Shown in pieces: positions 22,640 to 35,226 of a DNA stretch of 64,000 nucleotides (within the stretch, counting starts at the first letter, position 1; the number at the start of each line of letters is the position of its first letter). The position numbers and the translations under genes are program-made. The notes below the pieces were generated by a model that had not been told where the DNA came from, did not search any database, and worked only from the letters and a program-made list of their open reading frames with translations. The DNA comes from Riptortus pedestris. Lineage: Eukaryota; Arthropoda; Insecta; Hemiptera; Alydidae. The DNA lies in NCBI GenBank assembly GCA_019009955.1, contig CM032233.1:113520001-113584000 (forward strand), written 5' to 3'.

Positions 22640-23226
22640 AAATATTAAAATTTAATGAATAGTTATTTACTATATCATTTACCGTAATTTATAGTGAATC
22701 AGAATAATTTTTATCTCAATCACTCAAATTTTAGTAATTCAAGAAGGGAAGGCTCGATAGACAGAACTTATTTTCATGTATCTCGAATAATAAAGGTCTC
22801 TTGAAAAAAATGTTTGGTTAGGTTTCGAATAAAGTGGTTTCGTATATAAACCATTATTGTTTATGTGACATGAGTAGAAGTGGGGATTTGCTAATGGATA
22901 AAAAATAAAAAATGCCAATATCTCCGTACATATTTAAGCTAGAGAATAATTGTATAAAACAATATTTCTAGTACATTTAATTTGCAATAAAATAAATTCT
23001 TTACACTTTTACGATCCTAGTTATAGTAACGGAGATATTTCGAAGTTTCGAAAATCATTCCCTCTAACCCCCCCCCCCACTGGTCTCATTTCAGCCATTA
23101 ACGAACTTGATCTTCCTTTTTACATAAAACGATTAAATTCCGAGTTTGGTAACGATCAAACAAAAATTGCGAACGCTAGAGCGTTAACAGACAAGTATAT
23201 CTATCTATATCTATATATATATATAA
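22640..23226 (-). mobile_element. Family A copy, variant B, both ends incomplete
   Basis: Minus-strand variant B half from GAATCAGAATAATTTTTATC through GACATGAGTAGAAGTGGGG, then the common interior and a TATCTATC/TA microsatellite at 23196-23224, where family B begins. Its 5' end and palindrome are not found. Confidence 0.85.
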
Positions 23227-25096
23227 AATTGTAACCTCTGTCAGTACATTGATTTTTTTCGCGAACATTGATTTTTTTGTTTGTTTGTTTGTTTGTTTGT
23301 TTGTTTGTTACCTTTTCACGCATAAACAGTGAACCGAATTTTATGAAACATGGAATGTATATTACTACTAGCCCAACATAGACTTTAGGCTATGTTAATT
23401 TTCTCTGAGGCGAACAGGAGTGGGGGTTATAAGGGAAGCCTGAAATTAAAAATAGCGATATTTCGTTTTCTATTGGGTTTTCGACAAATATGCACATAAT
23501 TAAAGTTGTTTATTTTGTTATTTAGAGTAACTTTTGTTATATTCACTTTTGTCGTATACCGAAGTTTAAATGCGTTATACGCTAAAAATTATAGCGGGAG
23601 TCATCAATATTATTTGCCAAAAAAGACTCAACCGAACTAAATAAAACTCGGTATGTGTATTAGCAGTGACGCATTCATTATAATAAGCCATACCAACATT
23701 TCTATGGACGGGCAGGAGTAGGGGTTATAAGGGAAGCCTGAAATTAAAAATAGCAATATTTCATTTCCTATTGGTTTTTTGGCAAATATAAACATATCAA
23801 AAGTTGTTTATTTTGTAATTTAGAGTAACTTTTATTATATGCACTTTTGCCGTATACGGAAGTATAAATGAGTTAAACGCTAAAAACTATTGCGGGAGTC
23901 CACAATTTTATTTGGCACAAAAGACTCAACCGAACTAAATCAAACTCGTGAATGTGAATTAATACCAACGATTTCCTTATAATAAGCCATACTAACATTT
24001 CTAGGGACGGGCAGGAGTGGGGTATTGTATAGAGAGGCCTGAAATTAAAATTAGCGATATTTCGTTTCCTAAGCATTTTCAGGCAAATATGCCCATAACA
24101 AAAGTTGTTTATTTTGTAATTTAAAGTAACTTTTGTTATATACACTTTTTTCGTATTACTGATTTAAAAACGGGATATAAGGCTGAAACCTTGAGCGGAC
24201 GAAGTGAAACCATTTTAATTTGGGCAAAAGACCCAACCGAAATAAATATAACTTAGGTATATGTATTAGCACTAACGCTATCCTTTAATTATAACAAGCC
24301 ATGCCAACATTTCTAGGGGGCGGGCAGTGAGAAGTGGGGCGTTATTAAGGGAAGCCTGAAATTAAAAATTGCGAATATTTCGTTTCCTATTGGTTTTTCC
24401 GCAAATATTAACATAAAAAAAGTTGTTTATTTTGTTATTTAGGAGTAACTTTTGTTATATACACTTTTGTTCGTATACCTAAGTATAAATGAGATTATAC
24501 GTTTAAACTTATAGCGAAAGTGAACAATTTTATTTGGCACTAAGGACTGAAACCGAACTACATAAAACACTCGGTATGTCAATTAGCATTAATTCCTTCC
24601 AATGTTATAAGTTATTATTAAAATTTTTTAGGTTCGACGGGCAGGAGCGGGGGTTATAAGGGAGGCCTGAAAATAAAAATAGTGATATTTCGTTTCTTAT
24701 TGGGGTTTCGGCAAATATGCACATAACAAAAGTTGTTTATTTTGTTATTTAGAGAAATTTGCTCAACAATTATTTTCAATATGAACTACCTGGAATAATT
24801 AATTCTAATTATAATATATTATTATAATATTTTGTCCTTAATATTTTAAATCTATGCATAATGTACAGGAGACGGGAAATATAAAGAATATCGAAGACTG
24901 ATGATGCCTTATCGAACAAATTAATTTCTTATTATTTAGAAATCCACGGCAAAGATAGGGTTTGTCAATCCTAATCACTGGGTCAGGTGTAAATGTCTAA
25001 AATATTGTTTGCATTGTAAAAGCCTTGCTAAAAAAATACCCATCACCATTCAGCCTCAAATGAATTCCCGGGCGAAGCGGAGGTATCTGGAGCTAG
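23227..25096 (+). mobile_element. Helitron-like family B element with internal tandem units
   Basis: The left end TTGTAACCTCTGTCAGTAC lies directly in a family A TA tract. Next are GCGAACATTGATTTTTTTG, a (TTTG)n tract, and a head block with CCGAATTTTATGAAAC. Five direct units of about 300-317 bp follow, with CAGGAG(T)GGGG starts near 23415, 23713, 24012, 24325 and 24642; each contains CCTGAAATTAAAAATAGCGA, AAAGTTGTTTATTTTGT and CAACCGAACTAAATAAAACT. The right end has CCCGGGCGAAGCGGAGG, a weak hairpin, and then CTAG followed by T, as in Helitron 3' ends. No Rep/helicase frame; non-autonomous. Confidence 0.65.
23276..23309. repeat. (TTTG)n microsatellite
   Basis: About eight TTTG units in the head block of family B; the related head at 29580-29610 has a shorter, broken version. 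Confidence 0.95.
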
Positions 25097-25099
25097 TAT

Positions 25100-25104
25100 A
25101 TATA

Positions 25105-25162
<58 letters not shown>
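25100..25162. repeat. (TA)n between two family B-type ends
   Basis: About 30 TA units separate the CTAGT end at 25093-25097 from an inverted ACTAG end at 25161-25165. Confidence 0.95.
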
Positions 25163-25163
<1 letters not shown>

Positions 25164-25890
25164 TAGCTAAGGTACCTGCTTCGCTTCGGGAAAATCATTA
25201 GAGAGGTGTTTTTGAATATCAAGGCTTTAAAAATGTGTACAATTATACTTCCAGTCTGGGCCTACTCGGTATACTATATTAAAGTTTTTAGGTCCAAACG
25301 GAGAGAAGGTATGTATGTAGGGATGGTAACGGAAAATGAAAAATTGACGGATATTCGTTTTCCCATTCGCGTTTTTCAGCAGATTGCAAGTAAAAAAGAA
25401 GTTGTTTCATTGATGTTATTGGTGAAGTAACTTTTGTTTATATTATACTTTTTTCGTATTACCGAGAGTACAAAATGAGATATCGCTAAAACCTAGAGCA
25501 GAAGGCTCAAAGATTTTATTATGAGCCTCCAAAAAGACAGAAAGACCTAAATTGAAAACAAAACATTGGTTAGGTGGATAATTTACGATATCCTAGTTTC
25601 GTTCGAGCTGCCATGAAATTTAGCTATTGTTAGCATTTCTTACCGTGGACGAAAAGGGGGAGGGGGGAGAGGCTATCCGGGGAAGCCGATTATCTCAGTT
25701 GCGAAGCAAATTACAGAAGGTTTTTTAGTGTGTTATTTAAAATAACTTTTCTCGATATACAGATACTTTTGTCGATACTCGCCACTAATTATTAAACAAT
25801 GGATAAACGAGAAATACGCTAAAAACTATAGCCAGAGTAACCATTTGTGATTTGTATTAAGTATATGGTTTATAAATCTCAGTTAGTTCC
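25161..25890. mobile_element. Diverged family B remnant
   Basis: Starts with ACTAGCTAAGGTACCTGCTT, the inverse of the family B 3' tip, followed by two strongly diverged internal units in plus orientation (GTAACTTTTGTTTATATTAT near 25428; GATATCGCTAAAACCTA; GGGAAGCCGATTATCTCAG). The inverted tip with plus-oriented units means either a second terminal motif or an unrelated minus-strand 3' end beside it. Confidence 0.5.
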
Positions 25891-26389
25891 CCCCCCCCAC
25901 CCCCCAGCTCCTTGAATATTTTATTTTCACTAGGAAATAACGTTATTTGATTTTCAAGATGGAAAATGATAAACGATAAGAGCATTTTTATTATTAAATT
26001 TTTATTTCGTAATTTTTAAACAAAGTTTCCATGCTGCTCAATTACATCTGGAGTGATAAGCGGAAGTTCTGGCGAATCAGAGATCTAATTCTGGTATATG
26101 TGAGTAGCTTATTGCCTCCGATTTGTTGACTTTAGTGTTGAAACAACTATGTACTATATATAAACTATTAAAATGATAATTTATAATGCCCTTATGATAA
26201 AAGACAATATGCTTTGTAAACTCGATTGAATAGTTTAGAGATTTATTTCGGTTGCATGGAGGGCTAATACAGATCCAGTGACCTCACCGCGCGCCTCTCA
26301 TCGCTACCATTGAAAATGCACTCGCGCCCTGAGACCTTTCCCATTGAACAACTAATTCCATACAAAAGCAGGTGGTCATGACTTAATAA
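25891..26389. other. AT-rich stretch with a C-run
   Basis: C-run at 25889-25905. GCTGCTCAATTACAT at 26034-26048 also occurs in the extra piece inside the family A copy at 16890-16904, hinting at a further undefined repeat. Confidence 0.4.
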
Positions 26390-29172
26390 TGTTGATATAT
26401 TCCAAAAACTATTTAGATATTTTTCCAAAATGATTTATAACAACATTATATAAAAAATGTTATGATAACGGAATATTTCCTGATATATGGAAAATATCAA
26501 AAGTAATTCCAGGTACCAAGAAATCCTAAAGATATTAGGAAATTCTACTTATCGACATTAGTATTTATCTCCTGTTGGAGGTAAAATACTAGAAAAAATT
26601 ATTAATTCCAGGCTTTCTGTTCACTCAAACATACGAATGCTCCTCTACACCCAAATCAATATGGATTCACACCCCAAACAAGTACTGTTGAAGCGCACTA
26701 TACAGAATTACATAATTTACTTACGGAACGAATCTAGAACAGGAAAGGAAACATATTGTGATCGTTACGATGGAATTTTTAAAGGTGCCTTTACCATATT
26801 CGAAATCTTTACACATAAACAGAAAAAAGGCCCACTAAATATTTACAAATTACTTAGAGACTCTCTCAATTAATCGAGTTGTATACATGTACCTCTTCTC
26901 AAAAAAACGCAATGTACACACTCCTCAAAAGTCTAGACGGCACGCCACAGAGGGCTCAGCTTGCTCACTCTCTACTGTGGAAAATCATGTTTAGACATGA
27001 TATACTTAAAACAATACTACCAGAAGGGAACTGAAAATTATTGCATTTGCTGAACCGACTGTTTACTTTTGGTTATTGGAATAGACTTAACTAAAATGAT
27101 CACCCAACTTACTAACGCTGTTTTGGGTTACTAATCAATGAATGGGCTAAACAACACAAACTCAAATTTTAATTATAGATAAAATAAACATTCATACACA
27201 CTGGTTTACAATGACAAAGACACACAACCTACCTTTAGACATTTAAATAAATGTGTTGTGACATTTCAAGAAAAAGAGTATCTTAAAATATCTTGGAACT
27301 TCACATTTGACAGGAAATTGAAATGGAACTGATCAACATTACCGTAACTTACAAACAAGACTGCTTTCAATAATAAACGGACTCTCGATGGCTGATAGGA
27401 GTGTCCTGGAGGTTTTAAATCCGACGCTTTCTGACCACAATGACAAAGGGGCGATCGTTCCCATATTGGAGTATGGAATTGAAATATGGGGCCATTGCCT
27501 TGGTCGTGAAAAGAAAGTGTCAATAATAAAAATATTAGAAAGAGGTGCAAAGAGCTAATTGCCGCATAAAAATTGCTAAAGGATATTATTAGATTAATGC
27601 TTTATCAGTATTGTGTTGGCTTCATGTGTATTAGCAGAACCTTTGTCCAATTTACATCAAAGCTGAGCAAATGTATTAAGGCAACATCTGTGTGTTATTG
27701 TGAGTGAAATTGAATGAAATCCCACATTGACTGTAACATTACAAAATATTACTGTGCAAACGAAATAGAATAAAGACGTGATAGCATACTTACTGGTTAC
27801 ACTATCAAAGGACTACAAGATAGACCTCACTTTAGACAACTTAGGGAACACTAACGTGAGACATATCATTTTATACACTGGACGGATAAGTAAAAAACAA
27901 GGATGGCGTTGGGTGTGCGTTAACACAATTATTTTAGTAAGACGGCATTATTATACAGAGAGGACAATACAGACTATCACCACTGGTACAAAATATCAAG
28001 CAGAAAAACTTTCAATTACTGGGGCACTCAAAACACTGATTACGACATTTCAAGTGGACAGAGAGACTAAGTATTAATCACTATTACGGAACACAGACAA
28101 AATTAACATAGACAGCATTTACAATAACGAACAACCATATAAGATGACAGCCTGAACAAGATCAGAAGACGAATCACACGATGTAGACAGAAGATAATGT
28201 AAATAGTGGAACAAGATAACATGGATTAAAGGACCCACTCCGGGAAATTTTAGGAACGATGACACAGCAGACCAAACTTGCAAAATACAGCTTCAAGAGA
28301 CGCGAAACGATACCTATTACATACTTGCCTAAACTGACATCTAAACAGACCGTTAAAACTATTTGAATAGACGAATCTTATTAATAAATGGGACGTAAAA
28401 GATGGACCACGTACAAACACTACTAAAGGGACGGACAATTACGATAAAGTTACATTCCAACTGTTATACCAGGGAGACATAAAATAACACTTACCAATTG
28501 CTAATAACAATACAACTTTATATCGGATAATGGGACATACCGGAAGAGGTTACTTGTACAAATTTTAATGCTAACTAAACACAAATACATTTGTAATAAT
28601 GCGTGACTCGATGAGACTGAACAGAGTCTTGTGTGTTATAAGACTGCAACTAGCGCTGGTGTGTTAAGACTAAACCCAAAATACAGGGGCCCTCGGGGTA
28701 CATGCATTTTTTCAGACCTGCCACCTCTTATTTGACTGTACTTTACTTGGACGGACCAAGAACAAATAAATTCATCAAGTAACTTACCTTACAAAAAACG
28801 GACACCTTGGCGGACGGACAAACCGAAAACTTCTACTCAAATTCAACCAGAGGGAATTTAATGGCATAGATTCAATTCAACGAAAAAATGTATTTATATG
28901 ACTTAATTTGGACACCCATTTTTGTAGATATACACCTATTGTTGTACACATTATGTAATGAAATTGTTACATATGTTTTATTTTATTTTTATTTTTTACT
29001 TTATTTTTGTTTTTATTTAATTAAATTTATTGTTCTATAATGTCGCAAAATTATATATATAAGAAATATTATAAATGTAATGCTGATTGTGTGTCAGTAT
29101 CCTAATGGTATGGAGCACAACAACATGAAAATAAATTCCCACGTATAGAGGGATACTCTGCGTGGAAAAACC
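26390..29172 (+). mobile_element. Decayed LINE with RT and RNase H (copy 1)
   Basis: Frame-corrected translation runs through RT and RNase H in order. Motif A is seen as FKGAF (26779-26793) with its catalytic Asp displaced; motif B as GTPQRAQLA (26940-26966) where PQG is expected; motif C as IIAFAEP (27038-27058) where ADD is expected. A YGIEIWG-like thumb motif lies at 27475-27492. RNase H begins near 27870 (LYTGR where YTDGS is expected), continues in GALKTLITTFQVD (28021-28059) and ends in WIKGPTPGNFRNDDTADQ (28222-28275). A DETEQSL block at 28610-28630 marks the C-terminal cysteine region. Both catalytic aspartate sites are lost and every frame is broken. RT plus RNase H points to the I, LOA or R1 group. 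The 5' part, including the endonuclease, is missing. Confidence 0.8.
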
Positions 29173-29239
29173 TAGGGTATTGTGTCTCAAACTGTAGAGA
29201 GAGATTGCATTGGGAACTCATTTTCATTTACCCTTTTTA

Positions 29240-29408
29240 CTTAGAATATCTATTTTAATAGTCACCTACAGTTTGCTTGGCCATTATGGAAAAATAATAC
29301 GCCCAAACGGAAAGAATAATTAAACCACATTGAAGACTAGCCTACAAAAATACCCTAATTATTCAGCCTTTAATTATTTCCCAAGCGAAGCCCGGTACCT
29401 TATATAGG
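29240..29408 (+). mobile_element. Family B 3'-end fragment
   Basis: TACCCTAATTATTCAGCCTT, TTTCCCAAGCGAAGCCCGG and TACCTTATATAGG correspond to the 3' ends at 25040-25096 and 32400-32455. The CTAG terminus itself is not intact. Confidence 0.6.
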
Positions 29409-29472
29409 ATATATATATATATATATATATTTATTAATATATAATACTTATATATATATTGATATATATATA

Positions 29473-32455
29473 ATTGTAACCTCTGTCTGTACAATGATTT
29501 TTTTTTTTTTCTAGAAATTTCAACGATAACTTTTCGATTTCACATGTCATAGACACCCATGTAACTGCATTTGTTCTTTTGGTTGTGTGTTTGTTGGTTT
29601 ATTTGTGTGTTACCTTTTCACGCAATAAACTGCTGAACCGAATTTTATGAAACTTGGTATTTTTATTACTAATAGCCCAACTTAGACTTTAGGCTATAGT
29701 TATATTCTCTAAGGCGAACAGGACGTGGTGGGTTATAAGGAATGGTCCAGAAATTAAAAAACTAGCGATATTTCGTTTCCTATTGGTTTTTTACAGCGAA
29801 AAATCAGTTGAACCATAATACTGTAGAGAAGTTGTTTATTTTTTTATTTTAGGAGTAATTTTTGTTCAGTTTATTGCACTTTTTTCGTATACACCGAATT
29901 ATAAAGCCGTTATACGCTAAAAATTATAGCGGGGGGACAATAATTTTATTTGGCACAAAAGACTCAACCGAACTAAATAAAACTTGGTTTGTGTTTTAGC
30001 ACTAACGTTTTCGTTATTAATAAGCTATACCAACATTTCTAGGGGACACGGGAACAGGTATAGTGAGGGGGGTGTTGAGATGTGGGGGAGGCCTGAAATT
30101 AAAAAGATAGCGTTAATTCGTTTTTCTATTGGGTTTTCTTCAAATTTGCACATGACAAAAGTTGTTTTTATTTTGTTATTTAAAGTAACTTGTGTATATA
30201 TTCACTTTTGTAAAGTATAAACGTGATATACACTAAAAAAACTTAAACGGGAGTAGGGAGCCAACAATATTATTGGGCACTAACGATTAAACTGAACCTA
30301 AAGAAATTCGGGTTTTGTGAAAATTAGACATTAATTCTTTCATGATTTCTAAGCTATATTACCAATTTTAAGTTCAAATGGGCCAGTCCCTACTAGGAAT
30401 TGGATCTACAGGAGTGGGGGTTATAAAAGGAAGGCCTGAAAATAAAAAATGTGAAGCCGATTGTCGTTTGGAGTATTCCTTGTTTTCGGCCAATATAGAC
30501 GTCACATAAAAATGAAGCTATTTATTTTATTGTTTAGAGCATAATAAGACATTCTAAGTTACTCTAAACACACAACTTTTGTCGTATACCTAAGTATAAA
30601 TGAGGTTATAACGCTAAAAACTATAGTGGGAAGTCAATAATTTTATATTTTGGGTCTCAAAAAACAAATCCGAATCTAAGTAAAACTCGGCCTATGTGAA
30701 CTACCAACGAGCTCCGTAACTGATAATAAGCATTGTACCAACAAGATTTTCTAGGGGACAATTAGGGTTAGGGGATGTAAAGGGACGGCCTGAAATTAAA
30801 AAATTGCGATATTTAGTTTCCTAGATTTGTTTTTTCGGCAACAATGGTGCACGGAATAAAAGTTGTTTTAGTTTCTTATGTAGAGTAACTTTTGTTTGGC
30901 GTATTTCATTTTTTGTCTTTTTAAACAAAGGAATAAACCAGATATATACACTAAAGCCAAAAGAGGCAGACCAAGCAACTTTATTGTAACACTCTTCATT
31001 CTCTATAAGATTGATTTTTTCTCGCAAAACTTTCACGATAACATTTTCGTTTCACATGTCACAGGACACCATAAATATAACTGCAGTTTTGTTTCTTTGG
31101 TGGCTGTTTGTTTGTTACCTTTTTCATGACATAAATACGAGCTGAACCGAATTTTATGAATCTTGGTATTTATATTACTACTAACCCAACTTAGACTTTC
31201 AGGCTATATTAATATCCGCTCTGAGATACCCTTGAACAGAGTGGGGGTTATAAGGGAAGCCAGAAATTAAAAATAGCGATATTTCGTTTCCTATTTGTCT
31301 ATCGCGCGGTTTAGATACGGCTAAATGTGAACAAGATTAACAAACGTTTTCTGGTTTATTGCTTAGTTATGTATAGTAAACTTTTGTATAATTTATACAC
31401 TTTTTCGTCTACCGAATTATAAACGAGGATCTATAACGCTAAAAACCTATAGCCGGAAGTGTAACAATTTAATTGGGGACAAAAGACGCCAAAACCGAAA
31501 TTAAATAAAAACACTCGTGTTATGTGTATTAGCACTAACGCTTTCATTATATTAAGCCCACACCAAAACATTTCTAGGGACGGGTAGGAAGTGGGGGTTG
31601 TAAGGGAGGCCTGAATTTAAAAATAGCGCGGTATTATCGTTTTCTATTCGTTTTTGTTTTCGGCAAATACAGAACTTTAAACAAAAGTTGTTTATTTTGT
31701 TATTTATAGTAACTTATATTTCCAGTTTTGTCTTTTAATCCAAGTATAAAACGAGATATTAAACACTACAAACTAAAGCGGGAGTCAACAAATTTCAGTT
31801 GGGCGGCGCTAAACGATTAAACCGAAATTAAAAAAAAACTCGGTATGGTCAATTAGCATTAATTCTTCATGATATTTTATACTAATTAAAGCTATATTAA
31901 AAGTTTTTAAGATTAGAAACGGTGAGTGGGGGTTATAAGGAGAGGCCTGAAATTAAAATTCGCCGATATTTCATTGTCTATTTGTTTTTCCGACAAACAT
32001 GCACATAACAAAAAGTTGTTTACTTGTTATTCTAGATTAACTTTTGTTTTATACAATCTTTTCTCCAGGAAACAATGTATGAGATCAAAGTAATTTGAGA
32101 TAGAAATATTGAATATGCTCAACAATTCATTCCAATTTGAACTATGATGTACCTCACCTAGAAAAAATTAATTACAAGGTCTATGTTTATCTTTTTGTCC
32201 TTAATAGCTGAAATCTATGCATAATGCACAGAAGAAGGGAAATATATTGCAATTTGGAGGCACAGTGAAGACTTATACATAACACAACAAATTAATTTTA
32301 TTATTTAACAAATGCCAACAACGGGTATCAACCCTAAACACTGCGACGGGTGTAAATGTCAAAATATTTGTGGCAAAGTAAAGCCTAGCCACAAAAATTA
32401 CTATCCACCATTCAGCCCATCAAATCAATTCCCGGGCGAAGCCGGTATCTACCTA
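29473..32455 (+). mobile_element. Family B element with two heads and about seven tandem units
   Basis: Left end TTGTAACCTCTGTCTGTAC lies after a broken TA tract. Heads with CCGAATTTTATGAA occur at 29638 and 31146. Units start near 29719, 30054, 30409, 30755, 31238, 31585 and 31920. The right end carries CCCGGGCGAAGCCGG at 32427-32441. It looks like two family B elements fused or nested. Small insertions are unusually frequent compared with 23.2-25.1 kb, suggesting sequence errors. Confidence 0.6.
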
Positions 32456-32458
32456 TCT

Positions 32459-32975
32459 ATATAAATATATATGACCTAGTATATATTATATAATATAATA
32501 TATGTATATATATTTGAGTCTGTTAACGCTGTGAGCGGTCGCAATTTTTATACTTTGTGATCATTTCCCAACACTCGATATTTAAACGTTTTATATAAAA
32601 ATAAGGTCAAGTTCGTTTAATATGGCTGAAATCGGTACAAGTGAGGAGAGAATGGGGTTTAGAGGGGGAGGATTTTTCGAAATTTCTCCGTTACTATATC
32701 AAAAAAATGTATAGAATCAATCTTATTGCAAATTAAATTTACTATAAATATTGTTTTATACATTTATTCTCTATCTTGTATATTAACTGAGATATTTGCA
32801 TTTTATTGAGCGTAACGGTCATGATTAGATCGGCTAACTTGTGTTGCAGTCGTGAGTTTCCGGCTAGCTAGTTCGGCCGTTTCAGCAACTGTGCGGTTCT
32901 CGTCAAATTTCTCTATTCTAAAACTTCACGTGGGAAATCTGGCTTAGTTTCACGCAGCCCCTGCGTGACAGGCAC
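32459..32975 (+). mobile_element. Family A copy, variant A, 5' truncated
   Basis: From a broken TA tract through CTGTTAACGCTGTGAGCGG to ACTTCACGTGGGAAATCTGG, hairpin ACGCAGCCCCTGCGT and GACAGGC. The left part before the microsatellite is missing; it abuts the family B 3' end. Confidence 0.85.
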
Positions 32976-33087
32976 CTTTTGCTCTTCGAACGCACCAGAA
33001 GTATACTATAACAAAAGAAGGTCCACTCAAAAATGTGTTGTGTGTTGTGTGTGTGTGTATGGTGTGTATGAATATAATATATATATA

Positions 33088-33101
33088 TAGGGGGGTGGGG
33101 G

Positions 33102-33141
<40 letters not shown>

Positions 33142-33834
33142 TATATATATATTTTATATGTCTCTTATAACGTTCGGAAATTTATGTTTGAACCATTACC
33201 AAACTTGATATTTAAAACGATCGTTTCGTTAAAAAAAATACAAGTTCGTTTATTAGCTTAAAATCAGACCGGTAGGTGGGTGGTGTTTAGAATGGGAAAA
33301 TTTCGAAATTTTCGAAATATCTCCGTTATTATACGTTGGATCGAAAAAAAGTCCGGTCAAGCAGGGGCCTGCGTAAACTAAGCAGATTTCCCACGTGAAA
33401 TATTACAATAATGAGGAAATTTCACGAGAGTCGATCAGTTAAGGAAACGGCCGAACTAGCTTTTGGCGGGAAAGTCACCCGTCCGTTAGCCGCCAGAAAT
33501 AATAAAAATTGCAAAAAACTCGGTTAATATTCAAGATACAGAATAAATGTATAGAACAATATTTATAGGAATTGTAATTTGCAATAAGATTGATTCTATA
33601 CAATTCTTCGATCCGACACGCACAATAACGGAGATATTTCGAATTTCCGAAAATCCCCTCTTTTAAAACCCCCCTCCCACTGGTCCGATTTTCTCAGCCA
33701 TTAACGAACTTGATCTTATCTTTTTACATAAAACGATTAAATTCCGAGTTTGGTAACGATCAAACACTAATTGCGACCGCTTAGGAGGCGTTAACAGACA
33801 AATATATATATATATATATACTATATATGATATA

Positions 33835-33865
<31 letters not shown>

Positions 33866-34515
33866 TAGATATGATATATATAAAATTTTGAAACGGACCT
33901 CATTTTCGTCATCTCCTGGGTAGGGATTCGATGGAACATTTGAAGAATAATTTATCGAAACTCGCGTCATGAGATGAGTAACGACCCTCAATGAGCTGAT
34001 TTCCCTTAAGGGACCATCTGCCTAAATAAAAAAAAAAAAAATATATAGGAACCAATCCTTATTGATAATTGAATGTTTCCTATAAATGTTGTTAGGTATA
34101 TAAATCTTTCCTGATATATTACAACCAAGATATTTGCATTTACAAGTTTTCAGCCTTCCGGCCAAAACCCCCACTTCGTACTCACGTCATGATTAAACAA
34201 TAAGCTTTTATACCATGTATGAAACACTTTATTGTAATTCCTAATCAATGGTTAGAACCGCCCAGTAATAAAATTGAAAAAAAATGGAAAAAAAGTGAGA
34301 ATGAAAAAAAGACTGTAGTCATAGCTGTCGGTGGAGACCGTCGTCCAACTTGGCCCTGATTGATCGAAGTTATGTACACGATTGGCATTTGTGTGTTTTC
34401 AGATGAGATGGCACCCATCTTTATTGTAATTCATCCATCTTCCATCTCTTATCTTGTAGCTTTTAAATACCAAAATAATATTGGTGAAACTTTTATTTTG
34501 TGAGATAAATGCAAC
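33088..34515 (+). mobile_element. Family A copy, variant C, split by another family A copy
   Basis: A G-run and TA tract (33088-33155) lead into the plus-strand interior up to GGATCG and an A-run (33346-33353). There the minus copy intervenes; the interior resumes at about 34046 with ATATATAGGAACCAATCC and runs on to CCCCCACTTCGTACTC. A further piece of roughly 200 bases (34243-34460) of unknown identity interrupts the TTTAAATACCAAA block; CTTTATTGTAATTC occurs on both of its sides. Confidence 0.8.
33353..34040 (-). mobile_element. Family A copy, variant A, inserted in a family A copy
   Basis: Starts GTCCGGTCAAGCAGG directly after the A-run of the outer copy and ends with a recognisable palindrome (TTTCCCTTAAGGGACCATC) and an A-run, so both junctions lie in A-runs. 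It has (TA)n interruptions at 33803-33880 and many single-base insertions. Confidence 0.82.
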
Positions 34516-35226
34516 ACACCGTTGTGTGATGACATTATCAAATTAAGATTTATACATTCTTCTAGTATCTCCGAAAATGTTTATTTGGATTCAATTTACC
34601 ATTCTCGATATTTTATTCCGTTGCAGCCTTTTGCGGCTCAAATTTGTTATAGGCTGAATTCAGGGGATTCCAAAATTCAAAATATCTTGGTTATGAGTCA
34701 GATCGGATAATGTAACAGACCCAATCCTATTAAACAATTTATGATCTACTATGGGTAGAGTACTATTTTATAGAACAAATATTGTTAAATAATTGATACA
34801 CCACAATTGTTGTTCTAGTCAAGAACGAATGGTCAGATGACATAGCTATAGTGTGTCATAGCAGAAAATGGAAAATGTGCATAGTTTATGAAGCTTTTTT
34901 TCGCTCCTGCTTATTTGTAAAGTAGAATAGAAGCGAGAATACAATATTCACGAATGAGAGCGTGGCCACATACAAGTTCTTGTTTACATCAGCAGCTCTC
35001 AACGACATAAATTGCGTCAGTATAGCCTTGGTAACTTTGGACCATCCTGGAGTGAGATAGTATCTCCCTGCTCTCTCTGAAACTTTATCTGGGTGTAGTT
35101 TAGTATAATTTTTATTGGGCTCATTTCATTTCATTCTTTTGTGTTTTTCCCCACTTTTGTTCAAATCTTTTTCCATACAATCTAATTCAAAATTTTTCCT
35201 TGCCCTCCATAACGAAAATGTTAAAA
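34516..35226. other. Mostly unassigned stretch with a family A scrap
   Basis: At 34640-34745 a degraded plus-strand family A interior is visible (GGGGATTCCAAAATTC; ATATCTTGGTTATGAGTC; GACCCAATCCTATT). The rest, to 35226, shows no recognised feature. Confidence 0.45.
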
